Positions 43,194 through 52,982 of a stretch of DNA of 64,000 bases are shown one piece after another. Origin of the DNA: Kaistella yonginensis (lineage in GTDB: Bacteria > Bacteroidota > Bacteroidia > Flavobacteriales > Weeksellaceae); contig NZ_JAUFQB010000061.1 of NCBI RefSeq assembly GCF_030409525.1, positions 1 to 64,000 on the forward strand, read 5' to 3'. The position numbers and the translations under genes are program-made. The notes below the pieces were generated by a model. The model saw nothing but the letters and a program-made list of their open reading frames with translations, ran no database searches and was not told where the DNA came from. Each line of letters begins with the position of its first letter. The stretch's first letter is position 1.

Positions 43194-43492
43194 TTGTTTT
43201 TTTAGAGTGCATGTAAAATTCAATAAAATCTATTTTTCACTCCCTAAAGCATGCAGTTTTGATATGGTTTTAAGAAATATACCACTTTTCAGGAGGAAAT
43301 AAAAAGATTTTTTTTGCAAATTTAAACCAGCTCTTACTCGGCAAAACGTCTGTAGGTAGAGAATGTGGAGGATTCTATTTTTTTTATCTTTGAAAGATGA
43401 AATTTTCTGCCTTTAATGCAGCCACGGAAAATTCGCAGAAAATCTTACTTTAGACGTCACAAATCACCACATCAACCCATCAAAATCAACCC
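43194..43492. other. Intergenic region between mutS2 and ung
   Basis: AT-rich spacer with no defensible gene. A plus-strand TATCTTTG box (43385-43392) probably starts the ung transcript with a leader of about 95 nt. An 18-codon frame (ATG 43398) overlaps it and looks like chance. The bases just before the ung ATG contain the direct repeat ATCAACCCAT, twice. Confidence 0.4.
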
Positions 43493-44134
43493 ATGAATTG
43501 GACTGAAATTCTTTCCCCAATTAAAAGCAGCGCCTATTTTGAACAACTTTGGGAAAAAGTAGAAGCGGCCTATGCAACCGAAAAATGTTTCCCACCAAAA
43601 GATCAGATTTTTCGGGCTTTAGAATTAACACCTTTTGACCAAATAAAAGTCGTAATCATTGGTCAAGATCCTTATCATAATGATGATCAGGCAAATGGCT
43701 TGTGTTTCTCGGTCTCTGAAAAAGTGAAAGCTCCGCCGTCACTTAAAAATATTTTTAAAGAATTAAAAGATGACTTAGATGTTGAGCGCTCCCAGCAAGA
43801 GCTGGATGATTGGGCAAAACAAGGTGTTTTATTGCTGAATGCAACGCTAACGGTGAAAGCGCATTCGCCGAATGCTCACAAAGATTTGGGTTGGGACAAA
43901 TTCACCAATTTCATTATTAAAGAAATTTCAGAAAAGAAAGAACAGGTCGTTTTTGTCTTATGGGGTGCATTTGCCCAAAAAAAAGAGGAACTGATTAATT
44001 CCTCTCAACATTTTATTATAAAATCTGCGCATCCGTCGCCGTTTTCTGTGTATTGCGGCTTCTACGGAAGCAAACCATTTTCGCAGATTAATGATTATTT
44101 GATTTCAAATGGTAAAACTCCTATTTGGTGGTAG
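43493..44134 (+). CDS. ung: Uracil-DNA glycosylase (family 1)
   Basis: This 213-residue enzyme removes uracil from DNA. Motif A is GQDPYHNDDQANGLCFSV (about 61-78, catalytic Asp in GQDPYH) and motif B is the leucine-loop HPSPFS (about 183-188). The N-terminal region and length match family 1. Only the last 14 bases overlap the convergent lipoprotein gene. Confidence 0.96.
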   Translation: MNWTEILSPIKSSAYFEQLWEKVEAAYATEKCFPPKDQIFRALELTPFDQIKVVIIGQDPYHNDDQANGLCFSVSEKVKAPPSLKNIFKELKDDLDVERSQQELDDWAKQGVLLLNATLTVKAHSPNAHKDLGWDKFTNFIIKEISEKKEQVVFVLWGAFAQKKEELINSSQHFIIKSAHPSPFSVYCGFYGSKPFSQINDYLISNGKTPIWW

Positions 44135-44732
44135 ATCCGCCACGTTCGCTCGGATTCGGCTGCTCTTTATTGAACTGAAGTGCAATTTTATACGTTCCTT
44201 TCAACGCTTTAAAACCTTTAGCTGAGGTGGTTTCCGGTGTTACCTCAATCAATGAAATCGAATAACCATTGAAGTTCTGGGTGTTTACATATTTTTTACT
44301 GGTGTCATTCATGGTGCTGAGTTGAATGGTGACCGGGCGCGTATACAGACCCATCAGTTCTACTTCTGCCATGGCATTTCCGGCCCAAATGCATTCTACA
44401 TCTTTCGGACACCGGCTGTCTTCCACCATTCTTTTGAACGTGACATTCATTTCAAATTCTTTTAAGAATTTATTTTCGCCTTCTGCTAAATAAACCACAT
44501 TTTTTTTATTGATAATTTCTTGTTTTTCTTCATAGGTGGTTTTTACCACTTTCTTACCTGCTGGTATGCCTTGTGTAATTTTTGGGGTCTCTTTGATTGG
44601 ATTGTTTTCCGTACTAATGACGTGTTTGGTATGCTCAACAGCATTGCTTTTTTTAGCAGTCGCAGTCTTTTGATTCTGGCAGGTTGCCAAAGTGAAAATG
44701 GTTAACGAACTTAATAATAGTCTGTAAATCAT
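44121..44732 (-). CDS. Putative lipoprotein of unknown function
   Basis: This 203-residue protein has a lipoprotein signal (lipobox TLATC, Cys about 19), a Lys/Thr-rich linker (about 20-70) and a small beta-rich domain (about 80-195). The SRCPKDVECIWAGNAMAEVEL segment carries two cysteines that could form a disulfide. This resembles the small secreted domains in Bacteroidota with a 'SRCP...CIWAG' motif whose function is unknown. It reads in the same direction as, and 11 bases after, the DUF456 gene, so the two are probably one transcript. Confidence 0.75.
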   Translation of the reverse strand: MIYRLLLSSLTIFTLATCQNQKTATAKKSNAVEHTKHVISTENNPIKETPKITQGIPAGKKVVKTTYEEKQEIINKKNVVYLAEGENKFLKEFEMNVTFKRMVEDSRCPKDVECIWAGNAMAEVELMGLYTRPVTIQLSTMNDTSKKYVNTQNFNGYSISLIEVTPETTSAKGFKALKGTYKIALQFNKEQPNPSERGGSTTK

Positions 44733-44743
44733 AGGTTTGTTTT

Positions 44744-45229
44744 TTAAAGTAGGTCAATGAGTACTACCAAAAACATTGCCAATCCCACGATGAAATTGAA
44801 ACCTGTTCCGTAAAGAAATCCAATTAAAGCACCTTTGGTAGAGTTCCACGCTTTTTTTTTGTCGGAGGCATCGTGGAGTAATTCCCCAATGAAAACGCCC
44901 AAGAACATGCCGATCAAGAATCCAAAAGGAACCGGAATGAAGAATAATCCTCCTAGCGTTCCCAGTACAGATCCAACACTTCCCCAACGTGTACCGCCGT
45001 ATTTTCGATTCGTTCTGGCGGGAATCACATAATTTAAAATCGCAGACAAGATGGTAAGAAATACAAAAATCCAAATATAAACCATTGATAATGATGAATC
45101 AGTTCCGAATTTATAAATGAGAAGGCCCGCCAAACTTAAAAGTAAACCTGGCAATACCGGCAAAAATGTTCCCAAAATACCTAGAATTAATAAAATAATA
45201 CTTGCAACTTGTATTAAAGCAATGTCCAT
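44744..45229 (-). CDS. DUF456 family membrane protein
   Basis: This 161-residue protein has about four hydrophobic segments. Glycine-rich stretches match DUF456: LGILGTFLPVLPGLLLSLAG (about 17-36) and GTLGGLFFIPVPFGFLIGMFLGVFIGEL (about 89-116). Function is unknown; the GxxxG-rich helices suggest helix packing in the inner membrane. It diverges from the mechanosensitive channel gene. Confidence 0.85.
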   Translation of the reverse strand: MDIALIQVASIILLILGILGTFLPVLPGLLLSLAGLLIYKFGTDSSLSMVYIWIFVFLTILSAILNYVIPARTNRKYGGTRWGSVGSVLGTLGGLFFIPVPFGFLIGMFLGVFIGELLHDASDKKKAWNSTKGALIGFLYGTGFNFIVGLAMFLVVLIDLL

Positions 45230-45285
45230 GGATGCTAAATTTTGTTAAATGTACTTATAAATCTGGTAAAGACAAACAATATTCT

Positions 45286-45293
45286 TATTTTTG
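45286..45293 (+). promoter_or_regulatory. -7 box that decides the mscS-like start
   Basis: TATTTTTG lies six bases before ATG 45299, predicting initiation at or next to the start codon. The longer frame from ATG 45242 would begin upstream of this promoter. No TTG box is seen at normal spacing. Confidence 0.5.
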
Positions 45294-45298
45294 TAGGA

Positions 45299-46558
45299 AT
45301 GAATAAAGAGCTGACCGATACCAAAGATTTCCTGCAGAATATAAGTGATTATATTCATTTTTTTGTGAAAGATAACACGCCCGATAGCTGGGTTCTTCTG
45401 TTGCAGATTCTAACGAAATTTATGGTCTTTATCGCCATCATTTATCTGGTTGATTTCTTATTCAAATTAATCATCAACAGTATATTTCGGATTTTTTTTG
45501 ATAAAGATAAATATCCAGTTCTAAAATCAGTGTATGGCGCAAAACTCACCAACTCCGTTTCGCATTTAATTGCGCTTTTATTCGGAAGTTTTGCACTGTC
45601 CTCATTTTTTTACCGCCACCCGAAAAGCCATATATTTTTAGAACGCCTCATTGGTTTATTAATCGTCTTGGTGGTTGCTCAAATGCTCTTTCGTGGGATT
45701 ACAGCGATTAGAAATTATTTTATAATCAATAAAGATTATTATAAAATCATCGCCTTAAACGCGGTTTCTCAAACCCTAAATATTTTCACGGTATTCGTAA
45801 CGTCGGTCATTGCGATCAGTGTGCTTTTTGGCATCAGTGGATCAGCGATTGTGGGCAGTTTAGGAGCAATTACGGCTGTGCTGGTTTTGGTTTTTCGTGA
45901 TACGATTCTTGGGTTTGTTACCGGAATTCATGTGGCAACTTCAAAAAATTTGAAAGTGGGCGACTGGATTGGGATTCCCAAATATAATCTGGAAGGAACC
46001 ATCGTAGATTTAAATCTCTTAACAACCAAAATCGAAAATTTTGATAAAACAATGTCTACCATTCCGACCTATGATTTTTTAACTACAGAGATCAAGAATA
46101 TCCAAGTAATGTCTGAAAGTAATACCCGCAGAATAAAGCGCTCGATTATTTTCAATATCAAGTCCTTTAAGTTTTTGGATGAGGAAGCAATTGCTCACCT
46201 TTCAAAAATAAATTTAATTAAAGAGTATTTGGAAGAGATGAAAAAGCAAATAAATAGGGAAAGAGGTCCTATGGAAAATGCAGAGTTAGTTATTAATGGT
46301 CGGCAACTAACCAATATTGGAGTTTTCCGACACTATGCTTTAAATTATTTGAAGCAGAATGAACATATCGATCAAGAAGGAACATTGATGGTTAGGCAAT
46401 TGGAAAACACACCTCAAGGAATGCCTTTAGAAATTTATTGCTTTACCAATGATTCGCTTTGGGAAAACTACGAGGTGATTATGGCTGATATTTTCGATCA
46501 TCTTATGGTAGCCTCCAAAGAATTTGATTTGGAAATAATGCAGTTGAATAAAATTTAA
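45299..46558 (+). CDS. Small-conductance mechanosensitive channel (MscS family)
   Basis: This 419-residue inner-membrane channel has four to five membrane helices before the pore helix. The pore helix is GSLGAITAVLVLVFRDTILGFVTGI (about 190-215), the glycine/alanine-rich TM3 of MscS. The MscS beta domain follows (VGDWIGIPKYNLEGTIVDLNLLTTKI) and then the mixed alpha/beta cage (to about 410). It releases solutes on osmotic downshock. I start at ATG 45299 rather than 45242 because of the promoter position. The family is YbdG-like by length. Confidence 0.88.
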   Translation: MNKELTDTKDFLQNISDYIHFFVKDNTPDSWVLLLQILTKFMVFIAIIYLVDFLFKLIINSIFRIFFDKDKYPVLKSVYGAKLTNSVSHLIALLFGSFALSSFFYRHPKSHIFLERLIGLLIVLVVAQMLFRGITAIRNYFIINKDYYKIIALNAVSQTLNIFTVFVTSVIAISVLFGISGSAIVGSLGAITAVLVLVFRDTILGFVTGIHVATSKNLKVGDWIGIPKYNLEGTIVDLNLLTTKIENFDKTMSTIPTYDFLTTEIKNIQVMSESNTRRIKRSIIFNIKSFKFLDEEAIAHLSKINLIKEYLEEMKKQINRERGPMENAELVINGRQLTNIGVFRHYALNYLKQNEHIDQEGTLMVRQLENTPQGMPLEIYCFTNDSLWENYEVIMADIFDHLMVASKEFDLEIMQLNKI

Positions 46559-46564
46559 AAATAA

Positions 46565-47284
46565 ATGACAAAACTAAGTGTAAATATTAACAAAATCGCA
46601 ACGCTCAGAAATGCCAGAGGTGGTGAGTTGCCCAGCGTAACCGACGCTGCTATAAAGCTACAGGAGTTTGGTGCTCAAGGGATTACCATTCATCCCAGAC
46701 CCGATCAGCGACATATTACCCGCAGAGATGTTTATGATTTAAAACCTTTGGTACATACCGAATTTAATATTGAGGGAAACCCACACCGCGCTTTTATTGC
46801 TCTGGTTTTAGAAATAAAACCAGAGCAAGTGACGCTCGTTCCCGATGGCGAAGATGCCATCACCTCCAATGCGGGCTGGGATTGCGAAAACCATTTAGAA
46901 TTTTTAAAATTGGTCGTTGCTGAATTTAAAGATGCTGGTATTCGAACTTCAATTTTCTTAGACCCAAATCCGGAAATGGTGAAATATGCCAAGAAAACAG
47001 GCGCTGATCGGATCGAATTATACACCGAAGCCTACGCGATAAATTATTCAAAAAATAAGGAAGAAGCAATTAAACCCTATATTCAAACCGCTTTAGAAGC
47101 TGAGAAATATGGTTTGGGAATTAATGCCGGACATGATTTAAGCTTAGAAAACTTGAAATACTTTTCAGATCATATTCCTAATTTATTAGAGGTCTCCATC
47201 GGTCATGCTTTGATTTCCGAAGCACTCTACATGGGACTTGAAAATACCGTTCAGGCCTATTTGAAGCGCTTGGCGAAATGGTAA
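46565..47284 (+). CDS. pdxJ: Pyridoxine 5'-phosphate synthase
   Basis: This 239-residue TIM-barrel enzyme condenses 1-deoxyxylulose 5-phosphate with 3-amino-2-oxopropyl phosphate to pyridoxine 5'-phosphate. Conserved parts are LSVNINKIATLRNARGG (about 3-19), GITIHPRPDQRHI (about 39-51), TLVPDGEDAITSNAGWD and INAGHDLSLENL (about 200). It lies 6 bases after the channel gene. PdxJ implies the DXP-dependent B6 route; deoxyxylulose phosphate is then needed even though mvaD points to the mevalonate route for isoprenoids. Confidence 0.95.
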   Translation: MTKLSVNINKIATLRNARGGELPSVTDAAIKLQEFGAQGITIHPRPDQRHITRRDVYDLKPLVHTEFNIEGNPHRAFIALVLEIKPEQVTLVPDGEDAITSNAGWDCENHLEFLKLVVAEFKDAGIRTSIFLDPNPEMVKYAKKTGADRIELYTEAYAINYSKNKEEAIKPYIQTALEAEKYGLGINAGHDLSLENLKYFSDHIPNLLEVSIGHALISEALYMGLENTVQAYLKRLAKW

Positions 47285-47366
47285 TTAGATTAACCGATTA
47301 GTAACCATTCTTTATTTTTAGGCGTTGGCAAATAATTATTTCAATTTTGAACTTTAATATTTATTG

Positions 47367-48152
47367 ATGGAAATTCTACATTCAAAAATTTACGGAGAAA
47401 ATAAATCAGCAACACCTTTGCTGGTGTTTCATGGGCTATTTGGAATGCTCGATAATTGGGGAAGTTTCGGTAGAGAAATGGGTGAGTTTTTCCCAGTGCA
47501 TTTAATTGATTTAAGGAATCACGGTAAAAGTTTTCATTCAACAGAAATGTCTCATGATGATTTAGCTCACGATATTCTTCATTATATGGAATTTCATAAG
47601 TTGGAGAAAGTAAATTTGTTGGGGCATTCATTGGGAGGGAAAGCGGTGATGCAGTTTGCGATTAAATATCCCATCAAAGTACAAAAATTAGTGGTCGTAG
47701 ATATTTCGCCGAAAGCCTATCCACCACATCATCAGGGGATTTTGAAGGCGCTGGAAAGTGTTGACTTTGCGGTAAGTACAACCCGACAAGAGGTGGAGGA
47801 AGTTTTGCTTCAGTATATCCCCGAGAAAATGGTCGTTCAGTTTCTTGCTAAAAACCTTTATTGGACGGATGATAAAAGATTAAATTGGCGGTTCAACCTC
47901 AAAACTTTAGCCGACAAATATGCGCAATTTGTCTCAAATGCAATAAAATTTGGCGTCTATTCAGGCGAAACATTATTTATAGCCGGCGAAAAATCCAACT
48001 ATATCTTGCCTCAAGATGAGTTTGAAATGAAACAACAGTTTCCCAATTCTTCCATAGTGACGATAAATAATGCAGGACATTGGGTTCAGGCCGAAAATCC
48101 AACTGATTTCAATGAAGTAGTTAAAGATTTTTTATCCGAAAATAGAGTTTAA
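47367..48152 (+). CDS. Alpha/beta-fold hydrolase, YbfF-like esterase
   Basis: This 261-residue hydrolase has the oxyanion segment FHGLFGMLDNWGS (about 22-34), DLRNHGKS (about 48), nucleophile elbow GHSLGGKA (about 87-94) and the late His in NNAGHWVQAENP (about 240). These match the YbfF acyl-CoA esterase type. Substrate unknown. The ATG at 47367 follows a TTG that would add one residue. It starts 82 bases after pdxJ. Confidence 0.85.
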   Translation: MEILHSKIYGENKSATPLLVFHGLFGMLDNWGSFGREMGEFFPVHLIDLRNHGKSFHSTEMSHDDLAHDILHYMEFHKLEKVNLLGHSLGGKAVMQFAIKYPIKVQKLVVVDISPKAYPPHHQGILKALESVDFAVSTTRQEVEEVLLQYIPEKMVVQFLAKNLYWTDDKRLNWRFNLKTLADKYAQFVSNAIKFGVYSGETLFIAGEKSNYILPQDEFEMKQQFPNSSIVTINNAGHWVQAENPTDFNEVVKDFLSENRV

Positions 48153-48198
48153 TCCAAAAATATACAACCACGAAAATGCTTAATTTTAGCTCGCAATT

Positions 48199-49203
48199 AT
48201 GGTTTTAGTTACAGGTGCTACAGGAATTCTCGGCAGAGTTATCGTTTTAGAATTACTGAAGCGCGGAAAATCGGTGCGGGCCACCAAAAGAACTTCCAGT
48301 AATATTGAAGAAGTTCACAAGTCCTACCGATTTTATACGGAGCAACCGCAAGAATTTTTTAATAAAATTGAGTGGATTGATATTGATTTTGAAGATCAGG
48401 ATTCTCTTACCAAAGCCTTACATCAAGTTACAGAAGTCTATCATTGCGCTGCACAGGTAAGTTTTCACCCAGATGACCGTCGTACAATGTATCATACCAA
48501 TATCGAAGGGACTCGCCAATTGCTTTTTGCCTGTGAAAATTCATCGGTTCAGAAATTTTGCTTTGTAAGTTCAACCGCAGTTTTAGATGGAGTAGATGAC
48601 AATGGCGAAACAACGGAAGACTCCAATTACAACCCAAAAGTCAACCACTCTCCCTACGCTCGATCAAAGCATTTTTCAGAAATGGAAGTGTGGCGTGCCT
48701 CAGCAGAGGGACTTCAAACCGTCATCATTAATCCCGGCGTGATTATCGGCAGTGGAAATTGGCAGTCGAGTAGCGGCGAAATGTTTGAGGCGTTCGAGAA
48801 ATATCCCTATGCGATGAGCGGAAGTACAGCGTATGTTGATGTAAGAGATGTTACGGCAATCGCCATTTCATTAATGGAAAACAACAGGTTTGGAGAACGA
48901 TATATTATCATTTCTGAAACCAAGAAAATACTCGAAGTTGCCAATTTTGTCCGGCAGAAATTAGGAAAAAATAAAGCAAAAATGATTTCGAAAGAAATCT
49001 TGACCATAGGCTATTTGCTCAATATATTGTTTGGATGGTTTTTCTCTAAGCTTAGAATGATGAGTAAAGTAAACCTGGAAACCGTAACTTCACACCATAT
49101 CATCTCCAATATGAAAATTAAAAAAGAACTCGATTTTGAGTTTATCCCTGTGCTTGATAGCATTGATTTTCATTTAAATAATTACATTTCAGATAAAAAA
49201 TAA
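48199..49203 (+). CDS. NAD-dependent epimerase/dehydratase (extended SDR)
   Basis: This 334-residue extended short-chain dehydrogenase has the NAD(P) loop VTGATGILGRV (about 3-13), the catalytic Y-x3-K in SPYARSKHFSE (about 150-160) and NPGVIIGSG (about 175). In this family the substrate is a sugar nucleotide, a flavonoid-like alcohol or a steroid-like ketone. The pairing with an acyl-CoA ligase 2 bases downstream suggests a lipid or aldehyde intermediate here, which is inference. Confidence 0.85.
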   Translation: MVLVTGATGILGRVIVLELLKRGKSVRATKRTSSNIEEVHKSYRFYTEQPQEFFNKIEWIDIDFEDQDSLTKALHQVTEVYHCAAQVSFHPDDRRTMYHTNIEGTRQLLFACENSSVQKFCFVSSTAVLDGVDDNGETTEDSNYNPKVNHSPYARSKHFSEMEVWRASAEGLQTVIINPGVIIGSGNWQSSSGEMFEAFEKYPYAMSGSTAYVDVRDVTAIAISLMENNRFGERYIIISETKKILEVANFVRQKLGKNKAKMISKEILTIGYLLNILFGWFFSKLRMMSKVNLETVTSHHIISNMKIKKELDFEFIPVLDSIDFHLNNYISDKK

Positions 49204-49205
49204 CT

Positions 49206-50969
49206 ATGAACGTTGCAGAGTTTTTAAATATAAATACCGCAAAATTTCCCAGGAAATCGGCGATCGGCTTTAAGAAGAAAGAAAAATGGACAGAAATTAG
49301 CTGGACCGATTTTAGAAGATTGGTTTTTAAAACCGCAAATGCGCTTCGCGAGGCAGGAATAAATGAACATGATAAAGTTGCCATCTATGCAGACAACTCC
49401 GCGGAATGGATTGTAACCGATTTAGCGATTTTGTCCTTAGGAGCGGTAACAGTGCCTATTTACGCAACCAACAACGAGCAGCAGGCAGAATATATTTTAA
49501 ACGAATCGGAGTGTAAAATCATCTTGGTTGGCAATCAGGAACAATATGACGCCGCTTTTAATATTTTAAATAGAAATCAGATTTTAAAGCAAGTCATCGT
49601 TGCGAAAAAATCAATTTGGATTAAAAAAGAAGACAGTCAATATCTTGAAGATTTTATCAAAAAAGCAGCAGAAACTTTTGAGATTATTGCTAAAGATGAT
49701 GAAGAGTTGGCTACCATTATTTATACTTCTGGTACAACGGGAGTTCCTAAAGGAGTGATGCTCACGCATGGAAATTTCCATAAATCGGTAGAAGCTCATT
49801 TTGATTTTTTTAAATTTAAAAACTTTGAGCAAGAAACCTCTTTGGCTTTTTTGCCCTTAACGCATATTTTCGAGCGTTCATGGACTTTACTTGCGCTTTA
49901 TGGCGGTGCGAAGGTTTATTTTTTAGAGAATACGAAACTTATTGCGAGTGCGTTGGCAGAAGTAAAACCAACCGTAATGTGTGCGGTACCAAGATTTTAT
50001 CAAAAAATTTACGCAGGCGTTCACGAAATGGTAAATACCAGTTCTGATTCTAAAAAGAAAATTTTCAATTGGGCCATCCAAACTGGAGCTGAGGTTGCTG
50101 AACTCAGACGAATAAATAAGACTATTCCGCTGGTGTTAAATATAAAAAACAAAATTGCCGGAATGATGGTCTTTAATAAGATCAAGAAAAAGATGGGTGG
50201 TAAACTGTGGTTTATGCCATGTGGCGGTGCCTCTGTTTCAGCAGAAGTTACGCAGTTTTTTGAAGCCTTGGGAATACATATTACGGTGGGCTATGGCTTA
50301 ACCGAAACAACTGCAACCTTAACTTGCTTCCCTTTTCATCATTTTGAACATGGTTCAGCCGGAATTCCATTTGGTGATACCACCATTAAAATTGGTGAAA
50401 ATGATGAGATTCTAGCCAAAGGAAGCGGGATTATGAAAGGCTATTATAAAAAACCAACGGAGACCGCAGAAGTTTTTACCCATGACGGTTGGTTTAAAAC
50501 AGGTGATGCAGGGAAATTTGACGAAGCTGGAAATTTAATTATTACCGATCGCATTAAAGATTTAATGAAAACTTCTAACGGAAAATACATCACGCCACAG
50601 CCCATAGAAAATGTGCTTTCAAATAATAATTTCATCAATCAAGCGATGATCGTTGCCGAAGGAAAACCTTACGTGACCGCCTTGATTATTCCTAATTTTG
50701 AAGCGTTACAGGACCAGATTTCAAAAATGAATATTCCATTTACCTCGTGGGAGGAAATGGTGAATATGGATCGGGTTAAAGAGTTTTACCGAGAAAAAAT
50801 CGATGAAATACAAAAAGGATTTTCTGGTTTTGAAAAAGTTAAGAAATTTGTGTTGATGCCAGCAGAATTTGAAATTGCAAGTGGTGAAATTACCCCAACT
50901 TTGAAAGTAAAGCGAAATGTGGTTTTGCAGAAATATGCCGACATCGTCGAAAAAATGTATATTTCTTAA
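49206..50969 (+). CDS. Long-chain fatty acid--CoA ligase (AMP-forming)
   Basis: This 587-residue adenylate-forming enzyme activates a fatty acid as acyl-AMP and then acyl-CoA. The P-loop YTSGTTGVPKGVMLTH (about 174-189), GYGLTETTATL (about 360) and TGDAGKFDEAGNLIITDRIKDLMKTSNGKYI (about 435-465) are present. Length and the LPLTHIFERSW segment are typical of the FadD15-like bacterial long-chain group. It forms an operon with the SDR gene. Confidence 0.92.
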   Translation: MNVAEFLNINTAKFPRKSAIGFKKKEKWTEISWTDFRRLVFKTANALREAGINEHDKVAIYADNSAEWIVTDLAILSLGAVTVPIYATNNEQQAEYILNESECKIILVGNQEQYDAAFNILNRNQILKQVIVAKKSIWIKKEDSQYLEDFIKKAAETFEIIAKDDEELATIIYTSGTTGVPKGVMLTHGNFHKSVEAHFDFFKFKNFEQETSLAFLPLTHIFERSWTLLALYGGAKVYFLENTKLIASALAEVKPTVMCAVPRFYQKIYAGVHEMVNTSSDSKKKIFNWAIQTGAEVAELRRINKTIPLVLNIKNKIAGMMVFNKIKKKMGGKLWFMPCGGASVSAEVTQFFEALGIHITVGYGLTETTATLTCFPFHHFEHGSAGIPFGDTTIKIGENDEILAKGSGIMKGYYKKPTETAEVFTHDGWFKTGDAGKFDEAGNLIITDRIKDLMKTSNGKYITPQPIENVLSNNNFINQAMIVAEGKPYVTALIIPNFEALQDQISKMNIPFTSWEEMVNMDRVKEFYREKIDEIQKGFSGFEKVKKFVLMPAEFEIASGEITPTLKVKRNVVLQKYADIVEKMYIS

Positions 50970-51071
50970 AGCTGATTTTTTTTAATAATGTAAAACATGC
51001 GACGAAGGAATGACCCTTGGGCAGTAATTTTAATCGTTATAAAATAGCGGCCAACCCGCGATAGAGTAGAT

Positions 51072-52124
51072 ATGGAAGAGTTTTTTGGTGCAAATAATTA
51101 TATCATTTCAAATAGAAAAATAGCGGAGTCTTGTCCGTCAAATATTGCTTTGATCAAATATTGGGGAAAATATGAAAATCAAATCCCTGCAAATCCCAGC
51201 ATTAGTTATACCTTAAACCACTGTAAAACAAATACAGAAATTGAATTTATTGCGGATGATCAATTTTCGGTAACGACTTTTTTAGCTGGCAAATCAGAAG
51301 TAAAATTTGCTGAGAAAATTGAAAAATACTTTCAAAATATAGAACAATATTTACCATGGATTTTGAAAGGAAAATACATCATTAGAACAGAAAATACATT
51401 CCCACACAGTTCCGGTATTGCGAGTTCTGCCTCAGGTTTTGGTGCGATCGCCAAATGTTTGATGAGCTTAGATGCTGCTTTTAGCGGGAAAATAAATGAT
51501 GAATTTTCTCTAAAGAAAGCAAGTTTTCTGGCCCGTTTAGGAAGCGGCAGTGCGTGTAGAAGTTTGTATAAGGGGCTCGTTGTTTGGGGCGAGACAAAAG
51601 AAGTTTCTGGCAGTTCTGATTTTTTTGCCGTTCGCTATCCTAACGAAGAAATCCATGCCGATTTTAGAAACTTCAATGATTGGGTCTTATTGATTCACGA
51701 AGGTGAAAAATCGGTGAGTTCTACCGTAGGACACGGTTTGATGAATACCAATCCTTACGCAGAAAGAAGATTTCAAGAAGCGCATGAAAATTTCGCTTCC
51801 TTAAAAACCATTTTGAAAAATGGAGATATGAAAAGTTTTATCATGATGGTAGAGCATGAGGCCTTAACATTGCATGCGATGATGATGATGAGCGAACCTG
51901 CATTTATTTTAATGAAAACCGGAACTTTAGCGGTTATTAATAAAATTTGGGAGTTCAGAAAAAACACCCATCTCCCGCTATTTTTTACTTTAGATGCCGG
52001 AGCGAACGTTCATTTGCTTTTCCCGACTACCAAAGATGAAGAAAAAATTCAGGCATTCATCATCAAAGAATTGATGCCACATACCCAAAATAACGGTGTG
52101 GTAAAAGATGTAATGCAGTTTTAA
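51072..52124 (+). CDS. mvaD: Diphosphomevalonate decarboxylase
   Basis: This 350-residue GHMP-kinase-fold enzyme makes isopentenyl diphosphate from mevalonate diphosphate with ATP. The opening SNIALIKYWGKYENQIPANPSISYT (about 20-44) and the ATP loop PHSSGIASSASGFGAIAKCL (about 114-133) are diagnostic. It shows the organism uses the mevalonate route, as many Flavobacteriia do. It stands alone here; the other pathway genes are not in the window. The 100 bases before it are richer in G+C than the surroundings and hold no gene. Confidence 0.94.
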   Translation: MEEFFGANNYIISNRKIAESCPSNIALIKYWGKYENQIPANPSISYTLNHCKTNTEIEFIADDQFSVTTFLAGKSEVKFAEKIEKYFQNIEQYLPWILKGKYIIRTENTFPHSSGIASSASGFGAIAKCLMSLDAAFSGKINDEFSLKKASFLARLGSGSACRSLYKGLVVWGETKEVSGSSDFFAVRYPNEEIHADFRNFNDWVLLIHEGEKSVSSTVGHGLMNTNPYAERRFQEAHENFASLKTILKNGDMKSFIMMVEHEALTLHAMMMMSEPAFILMKTGTLAVINKIWEFRKNTHLPLFFTLDAGANVHLLFPTTKDEEKIQAFIIKELMPHTQNNGVVKDVMQF

Positions 52125-52136
52125 CTACTGAAAAAA

Positions 52137-52343
52137 TTATTTCCTAAGCGAAAGTCGACTCAAATTGTGCAAGATAAACACGATGATAATTCCCACGATG
52201 GCTGCCGACATTGAAAGGATGAAAGTTGAATTTTCTTCCGCAAGAAATCCTAGATTCCATTCGATAACATACAGGTTAATACCGATAAATATTACGAAAA
52301 GAGCTAAGAATATTTTGTAAAACAATTGCATTTTTTTAATCAT
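52137..52343 (-). CDS. Small membrane protein of unknown function
   Basis: This 68-residue protein has two hydrophobic helices (about 9-28 and 40-60), a short loop and a basic C-terminus (RLSLRK). It is coupled to the marC gene by a one-base TAATG stop/start overlap, so it is probably translated with it. No family is recognised. Confidence 0.65.
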   Translation of the reverse strand: MIKKMQLFYKIFLALFVIFIGINLYVIEWNLGFLAEENSTFILSMSAAIVGIIIVFILHNLSRLSLRK

Positions 52344-52939
52344 TAAAATTTAACATACGTTGAAAAAAGTTGGGCGAAATTTGCAGTAAACAATTTAATA
52401 GAAATGGCGAGTAGAATAATCCCGAATACTTTTTGTAAAACTTGGAGCGTTCCATCACCTAATTTTTTCTCCATCCAATCTGCTGATTTCAGCACCAAAT
52501 ATACGAAAATTGTATTGATAATAATCCCTACAATAATGTTGATGTCATGATATTCTGCACGTAAAGAAAGTGTTGTAGTCAATGTTCCCGCCCCTGCGAT
52601 CAAGGGAAATGCAATCGGAACAATCGACGCTGATTTGGCTTCGGTATTTTTTTGAATTTCAATTCCTAAAATCATTTCTACGGCAATAATGAAAATTACA
52701 AATGCACCCGCAATTGCAAATGAATTAACATCTACACCAATTAATTTTAAGATATTATTTCCAATAAAAAGAAAAGCGATCATCAAAGCGCCCGCAACAA
52801 TAGAAGCACGTTCAGCTTCAATCTTACCAAACTTCTTTTTTAAACCCACGATAATAGGCACAGAACCGATAATATCGATTACTGCAAAAAGAATCATCGA
52901 AGCGGTAAGTGTTTCTTTTAGAGAGAAAAATTCAAACAT
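52343..52939 (-). CDS. MarC family integral membrane protein
   Basis: This 198-residue protein has about six membrane helices. The MarC features are present: an FAVIDIIGSVPIIVGLKK start (about 17-34), the GAFVIFIIAVEMILGIE helix and IVPIAFPLIAGAGTLTT (about 105-121). The family was named for the mar locus of Escherichia coli but its transport role is unproven. A TATTTTTG box lies at 52968-52961 on the minus strand, 22 bases before the ATG. Confidence 0.9.
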   Translation of the reverse strand: MFEFFSLKETLTASMILFAVIDIIGSVPIIVGLKKKFGKIEAERASIVAGALMIAFLFIGNNILKLIGVDVNSFAIAGAFVIFIIAVEMILGIEIQKNTEAKSASIVPIAFPLIAGAGTLTTTLSLRAEYHDINIIVGIIINTIFVYLVLKSADWMEKKLGDGTLQVLQKVFGIILLAISIKLFTANFAQLFSTYVKF

Positions 52940-52982
52940 TTGTGTAAATTATTAATTTCGCAAAAATATGAAAAATTATTCA

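Noticed and set aside
43398-43454. 18-codon ORF upstream of ung
   Set aside because: Too short, no conserved features, lies directly behind a promoter box as most of the leader would.
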